A stretch of 50,145 nucleotides of DNA from Erythrobacter sp. (lineage in GTDB: Bacteria; Pseudomonadota; Alphaproteobacteria; Sphingomonadales; Sphingomonadaceae), in assembly GCA_024642565.1 (NCBI GenBank), contig JAHEAV010000008.1, forward strand, positions 1-50,145. Direction: 5' to 3'. Position 1 is the first letter of the stretch, and each line of letters starts with the position of its first letter. This document shows positions 17,757 to 26,604 of this stretch, piece after piece. The notes beneath the pieces are model-generated. The model did no database searches. It worked only from the letters and a program-made list of their open reading frames with translations, and was not told the DNA's origin. Made by a program: the position numbers and the translations under genes.

Positions 17757-18566
17757 TCAAAGTTTCCTGTCAAACCGGAAAGCTGTCACACGTTTCCAGG
17801 CTTCATAATATTCAGGCGGCAAATCAAACGGTGCAGCAAGTTGCACCGCACGAATCGCCCGTTCGGCGTGCAAATCCTGTTGCGGCCGATTGGATTCCGT
17901 CACCCCTGATTGGCTTACCACTCTGGGGCGCCCGGCAAGTGAGCCATCCGAATTGAGCTCAAACGCCAGAATTGTCACCAATTGTTCGGAATCCACACCC
18001 TGCGGCGCAGTCCAATGCGGTTTCAATTGGCGTGCAATAGCCTGTCCCAGAGATGCCTTGGCGCTCGCCCCGATTTGTGATGCAGGCACGCGCGTTTCCG
18101 TCGTATTTGCATTGGCCCCGGCGCCAGGCAAAAAGTCGGCCCCGATCTGACTGCCGCCGGGCTTGGTTCTTGCCGGGCGAGGAGCGGGCTGCGGCCGGTC
18201 CGGTCTTGCCCTAACCGTGGATGGCGGCTGCACGGGTTGGCGCACAGCCTGCGTCGGCGCCGGCTTGGGCGGCGGGGTCGTTGCCACTGGCTGGGGTGCC
18301 GGCATCGGCAGGGGTTGTTCGATCGGTGCAGGCTGGGGCTGATCACTTAGGGTCGGGGCAACCGCCGCACGGCTATCCGCAACCAATTCTGGCGCAGTCG
18401 CTGCCAGGCTCACATCGGATGCAAGGCTGACTGTCATCCGTTCCGGTAACGGAGGCACCTTATCCTTGCCAGGCTGGATCACCAGCACCGCAACCAGCGC
18501 CACATGCAGCACAATGGCCACGCCGAGGCCGATGCGTTCATCTGTTCGAAGTGCGGCAAATCCCAT
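17757..18566 (-). CDS. tolA: Tol-Pal system protein TolA (energy-transducing spanner)
   Basis: A 269-residue protein with one N-terminal membrane span (about 14-30), a long Pro/Ala/Gln-rich periplasmic linker to about residue 160, and a C-terminal globular domain (LGQAIARQLKPHW onward) that contacts TolB and the outer membrane. Position between tolR and tolB fixes the identity despite the low conservation typical of TolA. The linker is Pro-rich and not the long Ala/Lys helix of E. coli. The start ATG is at 18566, ten bases after tolR. Confidence 0.9.
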   Translation of the reverse strand: MGFAALRTDERIGLGVAIVLHVALVAVLVIQPGKDKVPPLPERMTVSLASDVSLAATAPELVADSRAAVAPTLSDQPQPAPIEQPLPMPAPQPVATTPPPKPAPTQAVRQPVQPPSTVRARPDRPQPAPRPARTKPGGSQIGADFLPGAGANANTTETRVPASQIGASAKASLGQAIARQLKPHWTAPQGVDSEQLVTILAFELNSDGSLAGRPRVVSQSGVTESNRPQQDLHAERAIRAVQLAAPFDLPPEYYEAWKRVTAFRFDRKL

Positions 18567-18576
18567 TCCGGTGTGC

Positions 18577-19026
18577 CTATGGGGCCGAAACTGAACCGTT
18601 GGTGACCAACGAAATGGCCTTGAACCCGGCGCGATTAAGTTCGCCCATCACGGCCATCACCCGCCCGTAATTCAGGGTCTGATCCGCTCTCAGCGTAACT
18701 TGCGGCAATTTTCCGTCGGCATTGGGGCGGATATTGGCCAAGCGGTCGGGCAATTCGCCCGGTGCCAGTCGGCTGTTGTCGAGATAAATATAGCCTTCGC
18801 TATCGATACTTACGGTCACCGGGTCCTGGTCCGGTGCCAGCGCATTGGCCCGGCTTTCGGGAAGGTCAATCGGAACGCCCGCCGCCAGCAGCGGCGCTGT
18901 GACCATGAAGATAATCAGCAGCACAAGCATGACATCAACCATGGGGGTTACGTTGATTTCGGCCATGGGCGCGCGGCGCTGGCCGCGATTGCGGCGGCGG
19001 GAGGATGAAGCCAGACCCATGGTCAT
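18577..19026 (-). CDS. tolR: Tol-Pal system motor protein TolR (ExbD family)
   Basis: A 149-residue ExbD/TolR protein. After a basic N terminus and AEINVTPMVDVMLVLL, the single membrane span carries the conserved Asp that takes part in proton flow; the rest is the periplasmic domain. The start ATG at 19026 shares one base with the tolQ stop (TGATG), indicating translational coupling. A second ATG two codons later is an alternative. Confidence 0.96.
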   Translation of the reverse strand: MTMGLASSSRRRNRGQRRAPMAEINVTPMVDVMLVLLIIFMVTAPLLAAGVPIDLPESRANALAPDQDPVTVSIDSEGYIYLDNSRLAPGELPDRLANIRPNADGKLPQVTLRADQTLNYGRVMAVMGELNRAGFKAISLVTNGSVSAP

Positions 19027-19733
19027 CAGCCGCGCTCCAGCTCGCGGCTCAGGCTGGCATGAAACCGGTCAGCGAAGCGTTGCATCCGGGCCTCCAGCGC
19101 ATTCACGCCGTGGCTGAAGCGGTTGTAGGCGATGACCGCCGGAATGGCCGCAAACAGCCCGATCGCCGTGGCGAACAAGGCTTCGGAAATTCCCGGCGCA
19201 ACCACTGCGAGCGAACTGTTTTGCTGCGTACCGATCTGGAAAAAACTGTTCATGATCCCCCAAACCGTGCCGAACAGTCCCACGAATGGCGCAACCGAAC
19301 CCACAGTGGCCAGGAAATTCAGTCGCTCGGCAAGTCCGTCCGCTTCCTGGGCGACCTGGCTCTCCATTGCGCTGGAAAGCCGCTGGCGGGTACCGTCGAT
19401 GTCGGTGGATTTGAGCCGCGCGGAAGTGCGCCATTCGGACATGGCGGCGGCGGCGATCCGGCCCGAGGGAACGTCACGGCGGCCGCGTTCCTTCATGAAG
19501 GCATCAATATCTTCAACCTTCCAGAATTCTTCCTCGAAACTGGAACACTGGCGCCTGACCGTACGGATACGGACGCTGAAGGAAATAATGATCGCCCACA
19601 CCCAAATGCTGGCAAGCAGCAATCCCGCCATCACGATTTGTACGATAATGTCCGCATCAAGAAACAACTTGAGCGGGTCGAGATGGCTTGGCGCGACCAG
19701 CGCGGCAACGGCAAAAATCGGGATCTGGGTCAT
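19026..19733 (-). CDS. tolQ: Tol-Pal system motor protein TolQ (ExbB/MotA family)
   Basis: A 235-residue proton channel subunit with three membrane spans, one near residues 30-50 and two in the C-terminal half around VGLFGTVWGIM and ISEALFATAIGLFAAIPAV, the conserved ExbB/TolQ core. TolQ and TolR convert proton-motive force into movement of TolA. Its ATG overlaps the stop of ybgC by four bases (ATGA). Confidence 0.97.
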   Translation of the reverse strand: MTQIPIFAVAALVAPSHLDPLKLFLDADIIVQIVMAGLLLASIWVWAIIISFSVRIRTVRRQCSSFEEEFWKVEDIDAFMKERGRRDVPSGRIAAAAMSEWRTSARLKSTDIDGTRQRLSSAMESQVAQEADGLAERLNFLATVGSVAPFVGLFGTVWGIMNSFFQIGTQQNSSLAVVAPGISEALFATAIGLFAAIPAVIAYNRFSHGVNALEARMQRFADRFHASLSRELERG

Positions 19734-20188
19734 TCAGAATCTTCCGGGAATAGAATGCGTGAAAAGGATTTGCGCCAGGCTTCTGGCTGGCGTGTGGGGC
19801 GGCCATCAGGGGCAACAAAACCGATACGCAGGTGCGCCTCGGCCAAGAGTTCATCTCCCCTGCAAGCGCGTTGGTGCATTCGTACAGACGCCGCACGCAA
19901 TTCGGTACATCGGCTTTCGATCATCACCGCATCATCAAGTTTGGCAGGGCGAGCATAACGAATGGCAAGATCGGCCACGGCATAGGCCCCATTGCCCGCT
20001 TCGATAGCGGCGCGTTGGTCAATGTCCAATTCACGCAGCATGTCCGAACGTGCCCGTTCGAACCAACGCAAGTAATTGGCATGGTAGACAATGCCCGAAA
20101 GGTCTGTGTCCTCATAATATACACGCACGGCAAACTGGTGAAGCGGTCCATCGAAACGGCCGGAATGCGGGTTGATCGGCATATTCAT
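19730..20188 (-). CDS. ybgC: Acyl-CoA thioesterase YbgC (Tol-Pal associated)
   Basis: A 152-residue hot-dog thioesterase. YYEDTDLSGIVYHANYLRW contains the family's catalytic Asp and the surrounding motif. YbgC hydrolyses short- or long-chain acyl-CoA or acyl-ACP and is usually the first gene of tol clusters, as here. Start is taken at ATG 20188 (another ATG lies two codons on). Only 93 bases separate it from the hit gene on the same strand, so it may be read from the his promoter as well as its own. Confidence 0.94.
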   Translation of the reverse strand: MNMPINPHSGRFDGPLHQFAVRVYYEDTDLSGIVYHANYLRWFERARSDMLRELDIDQRAAIEAGNGAYAVADLAIRYARPAKLDDAVMIESRCTELRAASVRMHQRACRGDELLAEAHLRIGFVAPDGRPTRQPEAWRKSFSRILFPEDSE

Positions 20189-20281
20189 ATCTGCCAGCGC
20201 CCTTAGCGCAGGCACGAGTCGCGGGGCAACACAATGCTGCAAACTGCCCTTCGTTTTCGTTCAGTAACCGGATTTGCCGCG

Positions 20282-20662
20282 TTATCGGCGCGCGATCATC
20301 GGCCCTAGCGGCTGTCCGCCGAACAGATGAACATGGAGGTGCGGTACTTCCTGCCCGCTGTGCGGGCCAATATTGCTCAGCAGGCGATAACCAGGCTCCA
20401 CCAGCCCATGCAAGCGCGCCACGTGGCCAACCGCACGTATGAACCCGGCAATTTCTTCCGGTGGGGCCTTGGCAGAAAAATCATCCCAGCTGACATAAGC
20501 GCCCTTGGGAATTACCAGAATGTGCAATTCCGCCTGCGGATTGATGTCGGGGAATGCGTAAGCCCATTCATCTTCGAATATCTTGGTCGAGGGAATTTCT
20601 CCGCGTAGAATTTTGGCGAAGATGTTCTGATCATCATAAGGCTGGGTCGCATCGATCGGCAT
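20282..20662 (-). CDS. HIT-family purine nucleoside phosphoramidase (HinT-like)
   Basis: A 126-residue histidine-triad protein with the catalytic HLHVHLF (His108, 110 and 112). HinT-type enzymes hydrolyse AMP-lysine or adenylated intermediates. The start ATG (20662) shares a base with the hisE stop (TAATG), so it is translationally coupled to the histidine genes. Confidence 0.95.
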   Translation of the reverse strand: MPIDATQPYDDQNIFAKILRGEIPSTKIFEDEWAYAFPDINPQAELHILVIPKGAYVSWDDFSAKAPPEEIAGFIRAVGHVARLHGLVEPGYRLLSNIGPHSGQEVPHLHVHLFGGQPLGPMIARR

Positions 20663-20976
20663 TACGAACTCCGTGAAGCTTTTTCATCGAGGCCGGAAAC
20701 CCCTTCGCGCCGATCAAGTTCCGCCATGACTTCGGCCAGGGCCACACCCTTTTCGGCGAGTAGTACGGTGAGATGAAACAGCACGTCCGCGGCTTCGCCG
20801 ACCAGTTCCTGACGGGAACCTGACAAGGCGGCAATAATCGCCTCCACCGATTCTTCGCCCAGTTTGCGGGCAATGACGGGAAGCCCGCGCGCGTGCAGCT
20901 GAGCCACATAGCTGGAACCGGGTTCGGCACCAAGGCGCTGGGTAATCGTGGTTTCGAGGCGTGTCAGCGTATCCAT
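20662..20976 (-). CDS. hisE: Phosphoribosyl-ATP pyrophosphatase
   Basis: A 104-residue MazG-fold protein for the second step of histidine synthesis, hydrolysing PR-ATP to PR-AMP. The metal-binding helices are seen in KLGEESVEAIIAAL and ELVGEAADVLFHLTVLL. It is a single-domain HisE, separate from HisI, which is not in the window. The ATG at 20976 gives the usual family length; the open frame upstream to 21057 would overlap the small PEP-CTERM-like gene. Confidence 0.95.
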   Translation of the reverse strand: MDTLTRLETTITQRLGAEPGSSYVAQLHARGLPVIARKLGEESVEAIIAALSGSRQELVGEAADVLFHLTVLLAEKGVALAEVMAELDRREGVSGLDEKASRSS

Positions 20977-21007
20977 GAACCAGTCATGGATCGCAGCCGT
21001 GGCAGGG

Positions 21008-21193
21008 TCAATCCTTGCGCGTGTTTTCGCCCCTGCCGCGCTTGTTGCGCGCGGCATAGCGGCCGAGGATCAAACCGGTCAAACCCACCGCCATCAGGGC
21101 GGCGTTGCTCGGTTCGGAAATTTGCACACCCTGCCCGGCGTATAGCGGGGCAGAAGCGACAGTCAGTGGCAAAGTCAGGATTCGTGCATACAT
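21008..21193 (-). CDS. 61-residue PEP-CTERM-like small protein
   Basis: A small frame lying between hisF and hisE on the same strand. The product has a hydrophobic, signal-like N terminus (ARILTLPLTVASAPLYA), a very short middle, and a C-terminal SEPSNAALMAVGLTGLILGR followed by a basic tail. The Glu-Pro-Ser, membrane span and Arg/Lys cluster are the layout of PEP-CTERM sorting signals read by exosortase. ATG 21193 lies just after a small GGGTGC/GCACCC hairpin and has no strong ribosome site, so it may be read by coupling. No exosortase gene is in the window. The start is uncertain. Confidence 0.6.
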   Translation of the reverse strand: MYARILTLPLTVASAPLYAGQGVQISEPSNAALMAVGLTGLILGRYAARNKRGRGENTRKD

Positions 21194-21283
21194 GGGTGCG
21201 CTGTGCACCCGCCCAAGCTTAGCGCAACCACGCAGGTTGCCGGCGTCCCGCTGTGAGACGGCTGGGATCACCAACCCGGCCGC

Positions 21284-22042
21284 TCAGCCGCGCGCTGGCA
21301 ACCCTGCTGCGCGCAAGGCCGCATGCGCCTGGGCAATTGTATAAGTGCCAAAATGGAAGATCGATGCGGCCAGAACCGCGCTGGCATGACCTTTGGTAAC
21401 ACCTTCGACCAGATGTTCGAGCGTACCCACCCCGCCGCTGGCGACCACCGGTATCGACACGGCATCGGCGATGGCGCGGGTGAGACCCAGATCATATCCG
21501 GCCTTGGTCCCGTCCCCATCCATCGAAGTGACCAGCAGCTCGCCAGCACCCAGTTCAGCCAGCTTCACGGCATGTTCCACAGCGTCGATACCGGTTGGAC
21601 GGCGGCCCCCGTGGGTAAAGATTTCCCAGCCAGACCCGCTCTTGCGCGCATCAACCGAAGCAACAACGCATTGGCTGCCGAATTTATCGGCAATTTCGCG
21701 GACAATTTCCGGCCGGGCAACCGCCGCGCTGTTTACCGCAATCTTGTCTGCCCCGGCCAACAGCAACGCCCGCGCATCCTTCACTTCGCGAACGCCGCCG
21801 CCCACAGTCAAAGGCATGAAACACACTTCCGCAGTGCGCCGGACGATATCGAGCAGCGTCCCGCGCCCTTCATGCGTTGCCGAAATATCCAGAAAGCACA
21901 GCTCATCCGCGCCTGCGGCATCATAGGCCTGCGCTTGCTCCACCGGATCACCCGCATCCTTCAGATCAACGAAATTGACTCCCTTGACCACGCGGCCTTC
22001 AGCAACATCGAGGCAGGGAATGACACGGATGCGCACGGTCAT
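21284..22042 (-). CDS. hisF: Imidazole glycerol phosphate synthase, cyclase subunit
   Basis: A 252-residue TIM-barrel enzyme that takes ammonia from HisH and converts PRFAR to imidazole glycerol phosphate plus AICAR. The catalytic Asp11 is in [14 protein letters not shown] and the second Asp in [19 protein letters not shown] and ASGGVGT bind phosphate. ATG 22042 starts five bases after hisA ends, so the two are co-transcribed. Confidence 0.97.
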   Translation of the reverse strand: MTVRIRVIPCLDVAEGRVVKGVNFVDLKDAGDPVEQAQAYDAAGADELCFLDISATHEGRGTLLDIVRRTAEVCFMPLTVGGGVREVKDARALLLAGADKIAVNSAAVARPEIVREIADKFGSQCVVASVDARKSGSGWEIFTHGGRRPTGIDAVEHAVKLAELGAGELLVTSMDGDGTKAGYDLGLTRAIADAVSIPVVASGGVGTLEHLVEGVTKGHASAVLAASIFHFGTYTIAQAHAALRAAGLPARG

Positions 22043-22046
22043 GGGG

Positions 22047-22775
22047 TTACGCCCGCCCCGCGATTGCGAGCGCAGCTGCCAGATCCAGCCGGCCATCATA
22101 GAGTGCCCGGCCGGTGATCACGCCTTCTATCCCTTCATTGGCATGGAGGGAGAGAATATGAATATCGTCCAGCCCTTTGACCCCACCGCTGGCGATGACC
22201 GGAATATCGACCCGCCGCGCAAGGTCCAAGGTGGCGTCGATATTGCAGCCCTTCAGCATCCCGTCGCGTCCGATATCGGTAAACAGCAGGCTGGCAACAC
22301 CGGCATCCTCGAACCGGCGGGCCATGTCAGCAACCGGAACATTCGACACTTCAGCCCAACCCTCCGTCGCGACCATGCCGTCCTTCGCGTCCACAGCCAC
22401 AACGATGCCGCCTTCGTATTCCCGCGCCATATCCTTGACGAAATCCGGGTCCTTGAGCGCAGCTGTGCCCATCACGATCCGTGCCACTCCCAGATCGAAC
22501 CAGCCCTCTACGGCTTCGCGCGTCCGAATGCCCCCGCCCAGTTGGACATAGCCGGGAAATGCCGCGACGATGGCTTCAACCGCGCTGCGGTTTTCCGCTC
22601 GCCCGGCAAAGCTGCCATCCAGATCGACCACGTGAAGATGCTGCGCACCGGCATCTGCAAACAGTATCGCCTGAGCCGCGGGATTATCACCATATACGGT
22701 TGCGCGGTCCATATCGCCTTCGGCCAGACGCACAACTTGGCCGCCCTTCAGATCGATAGCAGGAAAAACGATCAT
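22047..22775 (-). CDS. hisA: ProFAR isomerase (HisA)
   Basis: A 242-residue TIM barrel that isomerises ProFAR to PRFAR in histidine synthesis. FPAIDLKGG holds the catalytic Asp, LGGGIRT and SGGVKG bind phosphates, and TDIGRDG is the second acid motif. The ATG at 22775 overlaps the hisH stop by four bases (ATGA), which decides this start over a GTG nine bases upstream. Confidence 0.97.
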   Translation of the reverse strand: MIVFPAIDLKGGQVVRLAEGDMDRATVYGDNPAAQAILFADAGAQHLHVVDLDGSFAGRAENRSAVEAIVAAFPGYVQLGGGIRTREAVEGWFDLGVARIVMGTAALKDPDFVKDMAREYEGGIVVAVDAKDGMVATEGWAEVSNVPVADMARRFEDAGVASLLFTDIGRDGMLKGCNIDATLDLARRVDIPVIASGGVKGLDDIHILSLHANEGIEGVITGRALYDGRLDLAAALAIAGRA

Positions 22776-23407
22776 GGCTTCCACTCCAGGAACCGGGTCA
22801 GCAACGCCAGTCCATAGTCCTGACTTTTTTCAGGGTGGAACTGCACGCCAACGATATTATCGCGCGCCACGGCCGCAACAAGGCCGCCGCCATGGTCCGT
22901 CATTGCGGCAACGTCATGCCCGTTATCGGGCACGAAGTGATAGGAATGGAGGAAGTAGGCTTCTCCTTCCTCAAGCAAATTCGAATGCCTCAGATGGGGA
23001 AGCAAGCCGACATCGTTCCAGCCCATATGCGGTACCTTTATGGCCGCGTCGGTGCGCTCTATTTCCCGGACTTCGCCGGCGATCCAGTCAAGCCCGTCGG
23101 TTGCGCCATGTTCAAGGCCCCTGGTGGCCAGCAATTGCATGCCAACGCAAATCCCGAGAAACGGCGCACCGCCGACCAGAACGCGCGATTCAAGCGCTTC
23201 GACCATTCCGGTAATCCCGCGCAACCCTGCGGCACAGGCACCGAAAGATCCGACGCCCGGCAGAACAATCCTTTCCGCACGGCGCACAAATTCGGGGTCG
23301 GATGTGACATTTACGCCTTTCGCCCCTGCTGCCTTCAGCGCATTATGCACCGAATGAAGGTTGCCCGCGCCGTAATCGATTAGCGCGACAGAGGCATTTT
23401 CAGCCAC
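22772..23407 (-). CDS. hisH: Imidazole glycerol phosphate synthase, glutamine amidotransferase subunit
   Basis: A 211-residue class I glutaminase that feeds ammonia to HisF. The nucleophile Cys87 is in [10 protein letters not shown], the oxyanion region is in LPGVGSFG, and His-Glu is in FHPEKS. The start is taken as GTG 23407, which begins [16 protein letters not shown], gives the family N terminus, and overlaps the hisB end by eight bases. No in-frame ATG is better placed. Confidence 0.95.
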   Translation of the reverse strand: MAENASVALIDYGAGNLHSVHNALKAAGAKGVNVTSDPEFVRRAERIVLPGVGSFGACAAGLRGITGMVEALESRVLVGGAPFLGICVGMQLLATRGLEHGATDGLDWIAGEVREIERTDAAIKVPHMGWNDVGLLPHLRHSNLLEEGEAYFLHSYHFVPDNGHDVAAMTDHGGGLVAAVARDNIVGVQFHPEKSQDYGLALLTRFLEWKP

Positions 23408-23993
23408 CGAGTTGGCCCTTGGTGCTGGGGATCGCCCCACCCTTGCGTGCATCCAATTCCACTGCCTGACGCATCGCACGGGCAAAACCTTTGTAAATGG
23501 CTTCGCAAATGTGGTGGTTATTCTGGCCGTAGAGCAGTTCGATATGCAGCGTAATCCCGGCAGCCTGCGCCACCGAGTGGAACCAATGTTCGATCAGTTC
23601 GGTATCCCATTCGCCCAGTTTTTCCTGACTGAACCCGGCGCGCCAGACCAGAAAAGGGCGACCCGAAATATCGAGCGCAACACGCGCCAGAGTTTCGTCC
23701 ATTGGTGAATAGGTGCTGCCGTATCGCCCAATGCCCGCCTTATCGCCCATCGCCTGCGCCAATGCCTGACCCAGCGCGATGGCGCTGTCTTCGGTTGTGT
23801 GGTGCTGGTCGATATGCAGATCGCCTTCGACCTTCATGATGACATCGATCAGCGAATGGCGGGAAAATTGTTCAACCATATGGTCGAGAAAGCCGATCCC
23901 GGTCGAGATATCATAGGTGCCGGTCCCATCGAGATTGACTTCGATATGGATTTTCGTTTCGCTGGTATTGCGGGTGATGATGGCTGTGCGCAT
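23400..23993 (-). CDS. hisB: Imidazoleglycerol-phosphate dehydratase
   Basis: A 197-residue stand-alone IGPD enzyme that dehydrates imidazole glycerol phosphate to imidazole acetol phosphate. The duplicated manganese-binding motifs are DQHHTTED and NNHHICEA, and GFLDHM is the N-terminal metal helix. It lacks the phosphatase half found in E. coli HisB. The ATG at 23993 begins the family N terminus. It is the first gene of the run, divergent from sspB with 105 bases between them; no histidine-rich leader peptide was found there. Confidence 0.97.
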   Translation of the reverse strand: MRTAIITRNTSETKIHIEVNLDGTGTYDISTGIGFLDHMVEQFSRHSLIDVIMKVEGDLHIDQHHTTEDSAIALGQALAQAMGDKAGIGRYGSTYSPMDETLARVALDISGRPFLVWRAGFSQEKLGEWDTELIEHWFHSVAQAAGITLHIELLYGQNNHHICEAIYKGFARAMRQAVELDARKGGAIPSTKGQLGG

Positions 23994-24098
23994 GGGTAGC
24001 GGGCTATACGCAAGGACGCGGCCTACGCAAGTTTTCCGACGCGCCGCCATTCATTCCGTCTTGACCCCGGGGCTTCCCGACGCCACCTAGGCCCAATC

Positions 24099-24602
24099 AT
24101 GACCGACGATGCACCAGACAGTTTGATCCCCTATGACGAGATCGTACAGGAAGCCTTGCGTGCCGTCGTCGGGCGCGTTCTGGGCGAAATCCAGAACAAT
24201 GGCAGCCAGTTGCCGGGCAACCATCATTTCTACATCACGTTCAAAACCGGTGCGCCGGGCGTGTCGATACCGCTCCACCTGCGCGAACGGTTCCCCGATG
24301 AGATGACGATCGTGCTGCAAAACAAATTCTGGGACCTGGGTGTCGACGAGGAAGGCTTTACCGTCGGCCTCAGCTTCAACCAGATGCCGGCCAAGCTCGA
24401 CATCCCCTATTCTGCCATCACCGCCTTTGTTGATCCAGCGGTCGATTTCGGGCTGCAATTCCAGGCCACCGTAACGGACATGGCGCCCGAAACGCACGAG
24501 GACGCAGAAAACGACATACCTAGCGACACTGGCAGCGATGGCGCTGCGGGTGCCGATGATGGTTCAAACGTTGTGACAGTCGATTTCGGACGGAAGAAAT
24601 AG
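24099..24602 (+). CDS. sspB: ClpXP protease specificity-enhancing factor, alpha-proteobacterial SspB
   Basis: A 167-residue SspB-family adaptor, which delivers ssrA-tagged and other substrates to ClpXP. The folded domain (about 1-125) has the strands YITFKTGAPGVSIPLHL and TIVLQNKFWDLGV. An acidic linker follows, and the short C-terminal tail VVTVDFGRKK fits the ClpX-binding module. Start ATG 24099, divergent from hisB. Confidence 0.93.
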   Translation: MTDDAPDSLIPYDEIVQEALRAVVGRVLGEIQNNGSQLPGNHHFYITFKTGAPGVSIPLHLRERFPDEMTIVLQNKFWDLGVDEEGFTVGLSFNQMPAKLDIPYSAITAFVDPAVDFGLQFQATVTDMAPETHEDAENDIPSDTGSDGAAGADDGSNVVTVDFGRKK

Positions 24603-24657
24603 CTCTTCCGGCTCAGAAATCGTGCCATTACCTATATTTGGAAAGGCACGCACTACC

Positions 24658-25050
24658 ATGAAGAAGCGCCGCGCCAGCACACTTGCGAACACACCGGCCA
24701 AAGACTCGCCCGCACCGGATATCCAAGCGGACAGCGCGGCTGACACACCGGAAAATCCCGCCACCAATCTGCTCGCCGGAGAAATTCTGCTGCGCATGGC
24801 CGGCCATCTTGCCCGCAACAATGTGGAAAAGACCTTGCTCAGCCGCCGTTTCGAGCCAGCCAAAGCCAAGGCGATCGTGGATGACCGGTCTTGGCTTCAT
24901 ACCTTGGCTGCCTATGGCGTGACGCGGGTCGCGACCCGTTCGTTGCCCGGTGCCATATTGGTCGGCGGCGGTTTGGTGGCCAAGGCGCTCTATGATCGCG
25001 GCCAGGCACGCCGTTCTGCACGCAAGGTGAAAAAGAACCTCAAGGATTGA
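24658..25050 (+). CDS. Conserved hypothetical protein
   Basis: A 130-residue protein. The first 40 residues are Ala/Pro/Asp-rich and look disordered. The rest, from NLLAGEILLRMAGHLARNN, forms amphipathic helices and a weakly hydrophobic stretch (SLPGAILVGGGLVAKALYD), ending in a Lys/Arg-rich tail. I do not recognise a domain. The start ATG 24658 has GGAAAGG about twelve bases upstream; GTG 24622 would add twelve residues. It is 55 bases after sspB on the same strand. Confidence 0.7.
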   Translation: MKKRRASTLANTPAKDSPAPDIQADSAADTPENPATNLLAGEILLRMAGHLARNNVEKTLLSRRFEPAKAKAIVDDRSWLHTLAAYGVTRVATRSLPGAILVGGGLVAKALYDRGQARRSARKVKKNLKD

Positions 25051-25110
25051 ATGGCGCACACTTGCGATGACGGGCTTGATTTTCTTGTGCTGCTCGGCCC
25101 ATGAACGCCC

Positions 25111-25764
25111 ATGATCGGATCAAGCCAAACCACGCAGCCCAATTCGCTTAACCGGCGGGGCCTCATGTTCATCCTGTCCTCCCCGTCAGGAACGGGCAAG
25201 ACAACCATTGCGCGGCGGATTCTGACTGAAGATGGCGAAATACGCCTGTCAGTCTCTTACACCACCCGACCGCAACGCCCTGGCGAAGTTGAAGGGCGCG
25301 ATTATTATTTTGTCGAACCGCGCGAATTCAATCGCAAGGTGGAAGCCGGCGAGTTTCTGGAATGGGCCGAAGTCTTCGGGCATCTTTACGGCACCCCCAA
25401 GGCAGAGATCAAAGCTGGGTTGAAATCGGGACAGGATTACCTGTTCGATATTGACTGGCAGGGCACCCAGCAACTTTACCAACGTATGGAAGTGGACGTG
25501 GTCCGGGTGTTTCTGCTGCCACCGAGTATCGATGAACTTGAGCGACGCTTATCGTCGCGCGGCACAGACAGTGCGGACGTCGTTGCTGCGCGCATGTCCC
25601 GCGCGCGTTCGGAAATCAGCCACTGGGATGGTTATGACTATGTCGTGGTCAATGACGATATCGACGCCTGCTTTGCCAAAGTCACCGGCATCCTCCATTC
25701 CGAACGGATGCGCCGCGCACGCCAGACGGGCCTGGTCGATTTCGTGCGCGAACTCATGCGTTAA
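25111..25764 (+). CDS. gmk: Guanylate kinase
   Basis: A 217-residue kinase that phosphorylates GMP to GDP. The P-loop is SSPSGTGKTT (23-32); the GMP-binding region has SYTTRPQRPGEVEGRDYYFV and FLEWAEVFGHLYGTP. The N terminus before RRGLMFILSSPSG is slightly extended; ATG 25165 would be an alternative but is very close to the first strand. It is convergent with the SDR gene, 25 bases apart. Confidence 0.96.
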   Translation: MIGSSQTTQPNSLNRRGLMFILSSPSGTGKTTIARRILTEDGEIRLSVSYTTRPQRPGEVEGRDYYFVEPREFNRKVEAGEFLEWAEVFGHLYGTPKAEIKAGLKSGQDYLFDIDWQGTQQLYQRMEVDVVRVFLLPPSIDELERRLSSRGTDSADVVAARMSRARSEISHWDGYDYVVVNDDIDACFAKVTGILHSERMRRARQTGLVDFVRELMR

Positions 25765-25789
25765 CCGCCGCCAAGCGGAAAAGTGCTGA

Positions 25790-26587
25790 TCAGGGCTTGG
25801 CGAAATGGCTCGGCAAGTGGGCGTTCACAATGCCGCCGTCGATCGCCAGAGTTTCACCAATCACATAATCACCGGCCCGGCTGGCCAGATAGATGGCACC
25901 GGCGGCCATATCTTCCGGCGTACCGATCCGCTGGGATGGAATTCCCGCCGCCGATTCGTCAGCATGGTCGCGGGCCGCCTTGTTCATCGAGCTGGGAAAG
26001 GCCCCCGGCGCGATTGCAGTGACGAAGATGTTATCGGTCACCAGCTCCGCGGCAAGGCGCCTTGTCAGTTGGATGACCGCAGCCTTGGACGCCTGATAGG
26101 GATAAGTCGGCCAGGGATTGATCCGGAGCCCGTCAATACTGGCTATGTTGATCACCTTGCCGGGGCGGTCAACCGAAGCCGCCGCCTTGAGCAGCGGATA
26201 GAGTTTCTGCGTCAGGAAGAACGGTGTCTTGACGTTGAGGTCCATCGTCCGATCCCAACCCGCTTCGCTAAATTCCTCGAAGGGCTGCCCCCACGCCGCG
26301 CCGGCGTTGTTGACCAGAATATCCAGCTTGCTCTCACGCTCGGCGATCTGGTCGGCCAGTTGCTGAATGCCTTCCATATTGGATATGTCGCCCGGCAAAC
26401 CAATCACCTTGTCACCGAATTCGGCAACGGTGGCGTTTATCTCGTCAACTTTGCGCGCTGTGATGTAAACCTTGGCACAGCCAGCGGCGAGGAAACCTTC
26501 GACGATCATCTTGCCGATACCGCGTGATCCGCCAGTAACCAGCGCCACACGGCCTTCAAGACTGAAAAGCTTGCCGATATCCATCAT
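25790..26587 (-). CDS. SDR-family oxidoreductase (3-ketoacyl reductase-like)
   Basis: A 265-residue classical short-chain dehydrogenase. The NAD(P) motif TGGSRGIG is at 18-25, NNAG at 93-96, catalytic Ser150, Tyr164 and Lys168 (YPYQASK). It likely reduces or oxidises a hydroxyacyl/ketoacyl group. The ATG at 26587 has GGAGAG seven bases upstream. It overlaps nothing but starts 17 bases after the acyl-CoA dehydrogenase stop on the same strand, so it belongs to the acyl-CoA operon and could act on 3-hydroxyacyl intermediates. Confidence 0.9.
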   Translation of the reverse strand: MMDIGKLFSLEGRVALVTGGSRGIGKMIVEGFLAAGCAKVYITARKVDEINATVAEFGDKVIGLPGDISNMEGIQQLADQIAERESKLDILVNNAGAAWGQPFEEFSEAGWDRTMDLNVKTPFFLTQKLYPLLKAAASVDRPGKVINIASIDGLRINPWPTYPYQASKAAVIQLTRRLAAELVTDNIFVTAIAPGAFPSSMNKAARDHADESAAGIPSQRIGTPEDMAAGAIYLASRAGDYVIGETLAIDGGIVNAHLPSHFAKP

Positions 26588-26604
26588 GTTACTCTCCAAT
26601 TGGG

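Noticed and set aside
23994-24098. A histidine attenuator before hisB
   Set aside because: No short ORF with clustered His codons and no alternate hairpins were seen.
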